Shown here piece by piece: positions 56,171-64,000 of a stretch of DNA of 64,000 nucleotides; positions within the stretch are counted from its first letter, which is position 1, and each line of letters opens with the position of its first letter. The notes beneath the pieces were generated by a model that searched no databases, was not told where the DNA came from, and saw only the letters and a program-made list of their open reading frames with translations. Source of the DNA: Nitrosomonas sp. Nm84 (lineage in GTDB: Bacteria; Pseudomonadota; Gammaproteobacteria; Burkholderiales; Nitrosomonadaceae); contig NZ_QJJP01000001.1 in the NCBI RefSeq assembly GCF_003201565.1, positions 232,392-296,391 on the forward strand. The letters run 5' to 3'. Made by a program: the position numbers and the translations under genes.

Positions 56171-58555
56171 ATGTATATTACGTTACGTTTTATTCGCCGC
56201 CTCCTGATAATAGGCGTGTTAATTGCCTGCTTATTGATCATTACTGCAGGATTTCTACTACGTGGCAGCCTGCCACAATATGATGGTGAAATCGTGGTAG
56301 CGGAGTTATCCGCGCCGGTATCGATTGACAGAGATACGCTTGGCAGTGTTACTTTTAAAGGTCAAAACCGTGCGGATCTGGCCATGGCGATGGGCTACGT
56401 TCATGCACAAGAACGCTTCTTTGAGATGGATTTAATGCGTCGGCAGGCTGCTGGTGAACTGGCAGAATTATTCGGCACTGGTTTGATTACGCATGACCGC
56501 AGAGTACGCCAGTTTCGTATGCGATCACGCGCCGCAGCGGTATTACAACAACTTCCTACTGAGCAACTGCAATTACTGAATGCGTACCGGGTTGGCGTTA
56601 ACCAAGGTATGCAAGCGCTGACCGCGAATCCTTTTCCGTACCTGCTGACGCGGACCCAACCAGCTGCGTGGCGCAATGAAGACAGCATTCTGGTGATATT
56701 CGCGATGTTTTTCACCTTGAATGAATCGAATATTTATCGTGAACTGAAACTATCCAGCATGCGCGCTGCATTACCCGACTCGGTTTATCAATTTCTGACT
56801 ATCCCCGCAGGCAATTGGGATGCACCACTGATTGATGAACCGTTTGCATTGCCGAAACTGCCATCAATCTCTGACATTAATCTGCAAGCACTGGATGGGC
56901 ATTTATTCAAAGACGATCACCCGAATACTGAATATGCACCGGGAAGTAACAGTTTTGCGGTTTCTGGTGCATTAGCCGATGGCGCTGCTCTGGTAGCGAA
57001 CGATATGCATCTGACATTACGGGTACCCAATATCTGGTTTCGGTCGCGTCTCACATATCCATCCATGACATCCTCGGATCATCATGACATCACAGGTCTC
57101 AGCTTGCCTGGCGTTCCTTCGATCGTGATCGGATCGAACCGTCATATCGCCTGGAGTTTCACCAACAGTCACGGCGATTTCGCCGACTGGATTCGGGTAA
57201 CCATCGATGAAAAAGATCACACACGTTATCTCGGCGCAACCGGCTGGAAACCGCTCAATATCATTCAAGAAACGATCCATGTCCGCGCTGCTCCGGATGA
57301 AGTGCTCACCATTACTGAAACCGAGTGGGGCCCCATCATGGCGCAGGATCATGACAAAACCCCTTTGGCGCTAGCCTGGACAGCACTACACCCCGAAGCC
57401 ATCAATCTTAAGCTGATCGAACTGGAACACGCACAGACAGCCGAACAAGCCGCAAAAATTGCACAATTGGCCGGCATGCCGGTACAGAATTTTATTGTCG
57501 GCGACCGCAACGGCGATATCAGTTGGACGTTCGCAGGGCGGATTCCCAGTCGATCCGGCAATTATGATCCGCAATTACCTGCCGATTGGAGTATCTCGGA
57601 TACCGGTTGGAATGGCTGGTTAGACGCCGAACACTATCCGTTAGTCAACAACCCCGCATCACAGCGGTTATGGTCTGCCAATTCCCGTGCGGTCTCGGGC
57701 AACCAGTTGGTGCTGCTCGGCAATGGCGGCTACGATCTGGGCGCAAGAGCCACACAAATTCGCGACAGTTTATTGGCGCGTAATCAATTTACCGCTACAG
57801 ATATGCAGGCGATCCAATTGGACGATCGCGCATTGTTATTAGCGCATTGGTATCAATTGCTAAAAACCACCCTGGAAGCGGCTGACGACGATAGCTTGCC
57901 GTGGGTTGCCGTGATGAAAACTGCGTTAAACGACTGGAACGGATATGCCGCGGCGGATTCTGTTTCTTATCGCGCAGTCCGCACCTATCGTTATGAAGTC
58001 ATGAAAACCGTGTTAAACGGCTTTGCCGCTCAAGTCAGGCAACAGGATGCAACTTTTAAGTTACCCAGACTCAGTCAAGGTGAATTGATCGTATGGCAAT
58101 TGCTTGAGCGCCAACCTCAGCATCTGCTGCCGGTACCGTACAGAAACTGGGAAGAATTGCTACATCTGTGCGCTCAGGTTGTTGCCGTGCAACTGCAGCA
58201 AAACGGCGGCATTGCTGAACGCAGTTGGGGAGAGTATAACACTGCACGCATCCGCCATCCGCTCAGCCAAAAACTGCCCGCATGGTTTGCGCAATGGCTC
58301 GATATGCCGAATGATCCGCTGCCCGGCGACCATAATATGCCACGCGTTCAATCCCCTGATTTTGGCGCCTCGCAACGCTCAATCGTTGCTCCCGGCCAAG
58401 AAGAAAATGGTTATCTGGATATGCCCGGCGGACAAAGCGGACACCCGCTGTCACCTTATTACGGCAGCGGCCATGCCAACTGGGTCAGCGGAAAACCGAC
58501 ACCGTTTCTTCCTGGAGAACCTGAAAGGCAGATGAAGCTGATTCCAGCAAAGTGA
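56171..58555 (+). CDS. Penicillin-acylase family (Ntn-hydrolase) membrane-anchored or periplasmic amidase
   Basis: The 794-residue precursor has an N-terminal hydrophobic segment (FIRRLLIIGVLIACLLIITA), acting as signal or anchor. An alpha-chain part follows (RADLAMAMGYVHAQERFFEM), then a linker. The beta-chain N-terminal nucleophile is Ser259 in PGSNSFAVSG, the position where autocatalytic cleavage exposes the Ser of Ntn-hydrolases. The C-terminal beta chain contains GNGGYDLGARATQIRDSLLA and PGGQSGHPLSPYYGSGH. Family members cleave penicillins, acyl-homoserine lactones or other amides; the specificity here cannot be read from the sequence. It is a single gene downstream of the flagellar cluster. 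Confidence 0.92.
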   Translation: MYITLRFIRRLLIIGVLIACLLIITAGFLLRGSLPQYDGEIVVAELSAPVSIDRDTLGSVTFKGQNRADLAMAMGYVHAQERFFEMDLMRRQAAGELAELFGTGLITHDRRVRQFRMRSRAAAVLQQLPTEQLQLLNAYRVGVNQGMQALTANPFPYLLTRTQPAAWRNEDSILVIFAMFFTLNESNIYRELKLSSMRAALPDSVYQFLTIPAGNWDAPLIDEPFALPKLPSISDINLQALDGHLFKDDHPNTEYAPGSNSFAVSGALADGAALVANDMHLTLRVPNIWFRSRLTYPSMTSSDHHDITGLSLPGVPSIVIGSNRHIAWSFTNSHGDFADWIRVTIDEKDHTRYLGATGWKPLNIIQETIHVRAAPDEVLTITETEWGPIMAQDHDKTPLALAWTALHPEAINLKLIELEHAQTAEQAAKIAQLAGMPVQNFIVGDRNGDISWTFAGRIPSRSGNYDPQLPADWSISDTGWNGWLDAEHYPLVNNPASQRLWSANSRAVSGNQLVLLGNGGYDLGARATQIRDSLLARNQFTATDMQAIQLDDRALLLAHWYQLLKTTLEAADDDSLPWVAVMKTALNDWNGYAAADSVSYRAVRTYRYEVMKTVLNGFAAQVRQQDATFKLPRLSQGELIVWQLLERQPQHLLPVPYRNWEELLHLCAQVVAVQLQQNGGIAERSWGEYNTARIRHPLSQKLPAWFAQWLDMPNDPLPGDHNMPRVQSPDFGASQRSIVAPGQEENGYLDMPGGQSGHPLSPYYGSGHANWVSGKPTPFLPGEPERQMKLIPAK

Positions 58556-58612
58556 TAGTTTTCTGATTCTGTCCACATTAGATTGTAGGTTGAAATGACT
58601 ACAGCGCAAAGA

Positions 58613-61600
58613 TCAGAATGTCACATTACCCGCGACCAAACCGGTACCATCATTATGCGTCACGATACCCAGCACCTGAATATCCGTTGCAACAAGGGTA
58701 TCGTCACCACCGGATCCGGCGGTATACAACACCATTGCAGTCTGCGTGGCTGAAAAATTGATGGCGAACAGGTGTTCTTCGCCGGTTGCAATGCCGGTGA
58801 AATCGATTTCTTCCCCCAACTCGGTTATAACATTGGCCAGTCCTACCGCCGTAAAGTCGGCCAATGCAAGCTCGATTTCTGCATCCAGCAGCACGGTGGC
58901 TTCCTGATTCGCACCACCGACAATGGCCTGATTTCCCAAGTCTGCACTATTACTCGTCGAATAATCCAGCATACCATCGCCATCATCATCCAGCAGTGTT
59001 TTAAGCGCTCCCGAAACTTGAATCAGGTCATCCGTGGCAGTATTGGCATTGGCGTCAAACTGGGTAATCGAGTCTGCGCCACTATTAGCACCCGCTGCGG
59101 CGCCATCCGAGGCTGCGCTATAAATGACTGTTTGGCGGGTATTATCATTGGCACTGCTGCCCAGAGGAATAGTATCGGCACCTGCACCACCCGTGATGTT
59201 GTCATTGCCTGCACCACTGGTCATACTATCGTTGCCAGCACCGCCGACAAGCGTATCGTTGCCTGTCCCTCCAGAAACCGTATCATTCCCGGAACCGCCG
59301 GTAATATTGTCATTGCCTGTGCCGCCGGTAATCGTAAAAGCACCATCCGTTTCAGCAACACCATTAAATGTCAGCACACCTGAATTGGCGGCATTCGACA
59401 ACGTCAAGATAGCGCCGGCTGCCACCAAGGTGTTTTGCGTCGTGATGGTAACGGCTGTATTGGTATTACCGATGGTAATGGTCTCAATATTCTGAACATT
59501 ATCAAAGTCGTTTGCCGCAGTGAACGCTGTATTGCCAGTTAGCGCGACCGTGTCCGTTCCTGCACCGCCATCCACGACGTCCGCACTGGCTAAACCCGTG
59601 ACTACAGAAAATCTAAGCGTATCATTACCCGCACCACCGGACAGGGTGTCATTGCCCGATCCAGCAATGATACTGTCATTGCCATTGCCTCCGGCAAGCG
59701 TGTCATTTCCCGAACTACCGGTAATACTGTCATTTGCCCCGCCCCCCGTAATATTGAATGTACCATCGGTTTCCGCGGCACCATTAAATGTCAACACGCC
59801 CGTTGTCAGCGAAGTGGCCTGCAGTGTCAGAATGGCTCCCGCCGCTACCAGCGTATCCAGCGTAGTTATCGCAACATTGGTCGTCGTATTGGCAAGCGTG
59901 ATGGTTTCGATATTCCTGGCATTGTTGAAATTGGTTGCCGCGACAGCTGTATTGCCGGTCAAAGCAACGATGTCGGCCCCAGCGCCGCCATCTACGTTAT
60001 CCGCGCTGGTCAGACCAGCACCCGCCGTCAACGTGAACGTATCATTATCTGCACCACCAGACAGCGTGTCATTACCCAACCCTGCTGTCACACTGTCGTT
60101 ACCATCACCGCCGGCGAGTGTGTCATTGCCCGAGCCGCCGATGATGCTGTCATTACCGGAGCCGCCGGTAATATTGAATGTGCCGTCGGCTTCGGCGGCG
60201 CCGTTAAACGTTAGAACACCCGAATTCGCCGCATTCGATAATGTCAACGTGGCAGCGGCTGCAACCAATGCATTCACCGTGGTGATGGTAACCGCCGTAT
60301 TGGTCAACTCCGGTAATATAATCGCTTCAATATTACTGACATTATTAAACTGAGTGGCGCTAATCGCTGTAGTACCCGTCAGCGTGACGGTATCGGTCCC
60401 GGTGCCGCCGTTGATTGTGTCCGTAGTCAATCCTGTCCCGGCAATAAACGTGAACGTATCATCACCCGCATTCCCAACGAATATGTTATTTCCCGCACCG
60501 CTGATCATGCTGTCATTGCCCGCACCGCCAGTGATCGTGAAATTGCCATCCGTTTCCGCGCTGCCGTTAAATGTCAGCACACCTGAATTGGCAGCATTTG
60601 ATAATGTCAAGATAGCGCCGACCGCCACCAGGGTGTCTTGCGTCGTGATGGTAACAGCCGTATTGGTATTGCCCAGTGTAATGGCCTCAATATTCTGAAC
60701 ATCATCAAAATCGTTTGTGGCGGTAAAAGCGATATTACCCGTTAGCGCAACCGTATCCGTCCCCGCACCGCCATCCACGACATCCGCACTGGTTAAGCCC
60801 GTGGCCGCGGCAAATGTGAACGTGTCATTGCCTGCACCGCCCGTCAGTGTATCGCTGCCCAATCCGGCCGTGATACTGTCGTTACCGTTGCCTCCGGCCA
60901 GTATGTCATTGCCCGAGCTACCGGTAATGGCGTCATTCGCCCCGCCGCCCGTGATATTGAATGTACCATCGGTTTCCGCAGCACCATTAAATGTCAGTAC
61001 GCCACTTGTCATTGAAGTTGCTTGCAGTGTCAAAACAGCGCCCGCCGCGACCAAGGTATCCTTGGTGGTAATGGCGACAGCGCCGGTAGTATTGGCAACC
61101 GTAATGGTCTCGATGTTGCTGACATTATCAAAATTAGTGGCAGCAACCGCCGTATTGCCCGTCAAAGCCACCGTGTCCATCCCTGTTCCGCCATTGACGA
61201 TATCTGCAGTGGTTAAACCGGAACCTGCCGCAAAACTGAAGGTATCATTATTGGCGCCACCGGCGACAATGTCTGTACCTGTGCCGCAAACCATGCTATC
61301 AGCGCCCGCACCACCGGTAATTGTGTCATTGGAAGCGCCGCTACTGGTGATGCTGAAGGCACCATCCGTTTCCGCGGCACCATTAAATGCCAATCCACCG
61401 GTAGTCGTTGTCGACAATGCCAATGTAGCACCTGCTGCCACCAGGGTATCTTGCGTCGTGATGGTAACGGCTGTGTTGGTATTACCCAAGGTAATGGCTT
61501 CAATATTCCGCACATTATCAAAATCTGTTGCGACGGTAAAAACAGTATTCCCCGTCAAGGCAACCGTGTCCGTCCCCGCACCTCCATCCACCATATCTGC

Positions 61601-64000
61601 AGTGGTTAAACCTGTAACCGCAGCAAATCTAAGCGTATCATTACCGGCATCGCCGGACAGCGTGTCATTGCCCAATCCGGCGGTTATGCTGTCGTTACCG
61701 TCACCACCGGCAAGCGTGTCATTACCTAAGCCGCCGGTGATATTGTCATTGCCTGAGCCGCCGGTAATATTGAATGTACCGTCGGCTTCGGCGGCGCCGT
61801 TAAATGTCAGTACACCCGAATTGGCGGCATTCGATAGCGTCAACGTGGCGCCGGCTGCAACTAGGGCATTCACCGCGGTAATGGTAACCGCTGTATTAAC
61901 CATATCCGGCAACGTAATCGCTTCAATATTGCTGACATTATTGAATTGGGTGGCAGTAACCGCTGTAGTGCCGGTCAGCACTACCGTATCGGTTCCGATA
62001 CCGCCGTTGACTGTGTCCGTAGTCAATCCGGTTCCGGCGACAAATGTGAACGTATCATCGCCCGCATTCCCAACGAGTGTGTTATTTCCCGCACCACTGA
62101 TCATGCTGTCATTGCCCGTACCGCCGGTGATCGTGAAGTTACCATTCGTTTCCGCGCTGCCATCGAAAATCAGCACACCCGAGTTGGCGGCATTCGATAA
62201 CGCCAAGGTGGTTCCCGCAGCAACCAAAGCATCTTGGGTAGCAATGGTAACAGCGGTATCGGTATTGCCTAAGGTAATCGCTTCAATATTCTGAACATTA
62301 TCAAATTCATCCGTAGCGGTAAAAGCAGTATTGCCCGTCAACACGACCGTATCCGTTCCTGCACCGCCGTCCAGCATGTCCGCACTGGTTAAGCCTATGA
62401 CCGTGGCAAGCGTGAACGTATCATTGCCTGCACCGCCCGTCAGCGTGTCATTGCCCAATCCAGCAGTGATGCTGTCGTTACCGTTACCGCCAGTTAAACT
62501 ATCATTGCCCGAACCACCGGTAAGCGTGTCATTCGCCCCGCCGCCCGTAATATTGAACGCACCATCGGTTTCCGCAGCACCATTAAATGTCAGCACACCC
62601 GTTGTCAGTGAAGTTGCCTGTAGTGACAAAATAGCGCCTGCCGCGACCAACGTATCCAGCGTAGTTATCGCAACATTGGTCGTCGTATTGGCAAGCGTGA
62701 TGGTTTCGATATTCCTGACATTGTTAAAATTAGTTGCCGCGATGGCTGTATTACTGGTCAACACGACAGCATCCGTTCCTGCGCCGCTGTCCACCGTATC
62801 CGCGCTGGTGAGACCTGTGCCTGCCACAAACGTAAAACTGTCATCACCTGCGCCAGTCGTGATGTTACTGGTTGCCGTTCCCGCGGTGATATTGAACTTG
62901 CCTGTTGAACCGGCAATTGCTCCGGTCAATGTCGATCCCGTAAATCCGGTTACCGTCACGGTATCGTCGTCCGCAACACCGGTAATTGCAAGACTGGCCG
63001 CACCTGCGATGATAGCGATCCCATCATCCACCGTGTTATCCGCCACTGCGACACCAAACGTACCGCTGGTCGGATTTGAAGCAGCCAGATCCCCGGTCAG
63101 ACCGGTAATATTAACTATCCCAGCCGCACCACCCCCAGCAGTGACGGTCAAGGCCGTATTATTGGTCAGCGCTGCAGCATCGATCGTCACAGTATCCGAT
63201 GCCGCACCGGCGGCAACATTCACCGAAGTTGCCGCTGATCCCGTGGTAATAGCGATTCCGTTATCGGCCGCATTGGCTGTCGTCACTGTCAGCGATCCAC
63301 TGAGATTGGACGCAATGACATCTCCCACCAGATTATTAATCACCAATGCGGATGCACTCGCTGCCGCTACGGTCAATGCCGCATTTTGTGCTAATGCGGC
63401 TGCATTCACTGTGACGGTATCGCTCGCGTTATCGGCAATCAGGTTCAGCGCTGTGGAACCAGTAATCACTGTACGCGCATTGGTAGTGTCATCGCTCAGC
63501 TCATAGTTTTCGATGTTTGACAAAGCGGTTACAGCGCCGTTACCTACAATGGTAATTTTTTCGCCATTCACGCCCGTGCCCGGTGCCATGACGGCACCGC
63601 TGAAACCTTGGTTCTGTGCCGCCGACAGCCGTACCGCTGCGCCCGATGTCAGGTTCAGTGCAGCTACGTTGTTGATCGTGCCACCGCTGATGTCCGCGCC
63701 TGTACTCAAGTTCAGCGTATCGGCAACAGTGTTGTCGCCATTGATCGTGCCGGTAAAGTTAAGCGCGCCAAGTGCAAACGTTACCGCATCGGTGGCAGAA
63801 TCCGCCGTGACATTCGTGGTTGCATCGGCAATCGTGACCGTGCGCGCATTGCTTGAATCGTCGCCAATGCTGTAGTTCTCAACGTTGACCAGCGTGGTGA
63901 CGATGCCATCGCCGGCAATGGTGATGGTCTCACCATTCATGCCCATGCCCGGTGCCGTGACGGCACCGCTAAAACCCTGGTTCTGTGCCGCCGAGAGCCG
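58613..64000 (-). CDS. Very large secreted repeat protein with RTX-like (GGxGxD) calcium-binding repeats, N-terminus beyond window
   Basis: The frame is open to the right edge, so more than 1790 residues are encoded and the real start lies outside the window; the internal ATG at 63946 is not the start. It contains long threonine/alanine/glycine-rich, negatively charged beta-rich sequence. RTX-like nonapeptides such as TGGSGNDSLTGGNGNDSITA and GSGNDTLAGGNGNDSI alternate with a roughly 120-140-residue unit that includes NIExITLxNT and DTLVAAGAxL. At least nine such units are present (see the repeat feature). The C-terminal about 180 residues (from SDGAAAGANSGADSITQFDA to the stop, with LADFTAVGLANVITELGEEI) have no repeats and probably carry the secretion signal. 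This is the pattern of type I-secreted adhesins or S-layer proteins; the role here is inferred. Confidence 0.88.
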   Translation of the reverse strand, partial: RLSAAQNQGFSGAVTAPGMGMNGETITIAGDGIVTTLVNVENYSIGDDSSNARTVTIADATTNVTADSATDAVTFALGALNFTGTINGDNTVADTLNLSTGADISGGTINNVAALNLTSGAAVRLSAAQNQGFSGAVMAPGTGVNGEKITIVGNGAVTALSNIENYELSDDTTNARTVITGSTALNLIADNASDTVTVNAAALAQNAALTVAAASASALVINNLVGDVIASNLSGSLTVTTANAADNGIAITTGSAATSVNVAAGAASDTVTIDAAALTNNTALTVTAGGGAAGIVNITGLTGDLAASNPTSGTFGVAVADNTVDDGIAIIAGAASLAITGVADDDTVTVTGFTGSTLTGAIAGSTGKFNITAGTATSNITTGAGDDSFTFVAGTGLTSADTVDSGAGTDAVVLTSNTAIAATNFNNVRNIETITLANTTTNVAITTLDTLVAAGAILSLQATSLTTGVLTFNGAAETDGAFNITGGGANDTLTGGSGNDSLTGGNGNDSITAGLGNDTLTGGAGNDTFTLATVIGLTSADMLDGGAGTDTVVLTGNTAFTATDEFDNVQNIEAITLGNTDTAVTIATQDALVAAGTTLALSNAANSGVLIFDGSAETNGNFTITGGTGNDSMISGAGNNTLVGNAGDDTFTFVAGTGLTTDTVNGGIGTDTVVLTGTTAVTATQFNNVSNIEAITLPDMVNTAVTITAVNALVAAGATLTLSNAANSGVLTFNGAAEADGTFNITGGSGNDNITGGLGNDTLAGGDGNDSITAGLGNDTLSGDAGNDTLRFAAVTGLTTADMVDGGAGTDTVALTGNTVFTVATDFDNVRNIEAITLGNTNTAVTITTQDTLVAAGATLALSTTTTGGLAFNGAAETDGAFSITSSGASNDTITGGAGADSMVCGTGTDIVAGGANNDTFSFAAGSGLTTADIVNGGTGMDTVALTGNTAVAATNFDNVSNIETITVANTTGAVAITTKDTLVAAGAVLTLQATSMTSGVLTFNGAAETDGTFNITGGGANDAITGSSGNDILAGGNGNDSITAGLGSDTLTGGAGNDTFTFAAATGLTSADVVDGGAGTDTVALTGNIAFTATNDFDDVQNIEAITLGNTNTAVTITTQDTLVAVGAILTLSNAANSGVLTFNGSAETDGNFTITGGAGNDSMISGAGNNIFVGNAGDDTFTFIAGTGLTTDTINGGTGTDTVTLTGTTAISATQFNNVSNIEAIILPELTNTAVTITTVNALVAAAATLTLSNAANSGVLTFNGAAEADGTFNITGGSGNDSIIGGSGNDTLAGGDGNDSVTAGLGNDTLSGGADNDTFTLTAGAGLTSADNVDGGAGADIVALTGNTAVAATNFNNARNIETITLANTTTNVAITTLDTLVAAGAILTLQATSLTTGVLTFNGAAETDGTFNITGGGANDSITGSSGNDTLAGGNGNDSIIAGSGNDTLSGGAGNDTLRFSVVTGLASADVVDGGAGTDTVALTGNTAFTAANDFDNVQNIETITIGNTNTAVTITTQNTLVAAGAILTLSNAANSGVLTFNGVAETDGAFTITGGTGNDNITGGSGNDTVSGGTGNDTLVGGAGNDSMTSGAGNDNITGGAGADTIPLGSSANDNTRQTVIYSAASDGAAAGANSGADSITQFDANANTATDDLIQVSGALKTLLDDDGDGMLDYSTSNSADLGNQAIVGGANQEATVLLDAEIELALADFTAVGLANVITELGEEIDFTGIATGEEHLFAINFSATQTAMVLYTAGSGGDDTLVATDIQVLGIVTHNDGTGLVAGNVTF
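59400..62800 (-). repeat. Nine tandem about 410-bp units with A-B-C higher-order order
   Basis: In protein order (from 62.7 kb down to 59.45 kb), the NIExIT-containing units are, by their variants, A, B, C, B, A, B, C, A, B. They read NVRNIETITLAN, NVQNIEAITLGN, NVSNIEAITLPD, NVRNIEAITLGN, NVSNIETITVAN, DVQNIEAITLGN, NVSNIEAIILPE, NARNIETITLAN and NVQNIETITIGN. DNA spacing is about 360 or 410-420 bp. The A-B-C order is repeated, so duplication of multi-unit blocks is likely as well as of single units. Boundaries are approximate. Confidence 0.8.

Noticed and set aside
59520..63506. Long plus-strand ORFs (525, 391 and 277 codons) opposite the repeat protein
   Set aside because: They are antisense to a clearly coding GC-periodic repeat gene, consist of proline/valine-rich low-complexity translation, and repeat with the same period. 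The open frames follow from the codon bias of the real gene.
63946..64000. ATG at 63946 as start of the repeat protein
   Set aside because: The same frame remains open to 64000 and reads the repeat RLSAAQNQGFSGAV, which also occurs further inside the protein, so the start is outside the window.
1..64000. tRNA, rRNA and CRISPR arrays
   Set aside because: I looked for tRNA-like clover patterns, rRNA blocks and regularly spaced short repeats by eye; none was recognised. A dedicated scan was not possible.

Overview
The window reads as a moderately AT-rich betaproteobacterial chromosome, most likely Nitrosomonas or a close relative. That assignment is inferred from the products and from the gene order der-bamB-yfgM-hisS-ispG-rodZ-pilF-rlmN-ndk, the flhB-flhA-flhF-flhG-fliA-motC-motD flagellar block and the IS-remnant content. 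No rRNA, tRNA or CRISPR array was recognised.

Layout. Positions 1-5.7 kb hold housekeeping genes: the start of thiD, rubredoxin, glyoxalase I, a small tetrapyrrole-methylase-family methyltransferase, apaG, then rpe-gph-trpE and a convergent CBS-domain gene. From 5.86 to 11.22 kb lies an apparent island. A short displaced copy of the dacB 3' end marks the left side and the intact dacB 3' end the right side. Between them are an HTH-gene fragment, a 1310-codon gene for a copper-radical-oxidase-like protein with a C-terminal membrane region, and an IS4-type transposase fragment. Positions 11.2-15.1 kb carry dacB, a small lipoprotein gene and sucCD. Positions 15.3-15.9 kb are an IS graveyard with an IS200/IS605 tail abutting an IS3-type piece.

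Positions 15.9-25.2 kb, all on the minus strand, form a cell-surface glycan or glycolipid cluster: two multi-membrane GT-C-like proteins, an FAD oxidoreductase, a family 2 glycosyltransferase, a polysaccharide deacetylase, a UDP-GlcNAc 2-epimerase and a flippase-like protein. A Tat-exported multicopper oxidase and an SCO-type copper protein follow on the plus strand (26.0-28.5 kb) and end at a clear stem-loop terminator. After a hypothetical gene and a phosphoribosyltransferase comes a signalling locus (30.4-35.4 kb): a decapitated TonB-dependent receptor, a CHASE-type hybrid histidine kinase with an Hpt domain, and a REC-GGDEF-EAL response regulator.

Positions 35.6-46.9 kb contain the conserved der-to-ndk block and two accessory genes. 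Positions 47.2-55.8 kb hold flagellar assembly, regulation and motor genes, with a good sigma-28 promoter in front of flgM. The right end has a penicillin-acylase-family hydrolase and a very large, edge-truncated repeat protein with RTX-like glycine/aspartate repeats.

The most unusual items are the giant copper-radical-oxidase fusion with all five expected catalytic residues, the dacB-tail duplication that brackets it (suggesting integration at a gene 3' end), and the A-B-C higher-order repeat architecture of the RTX-like protein.
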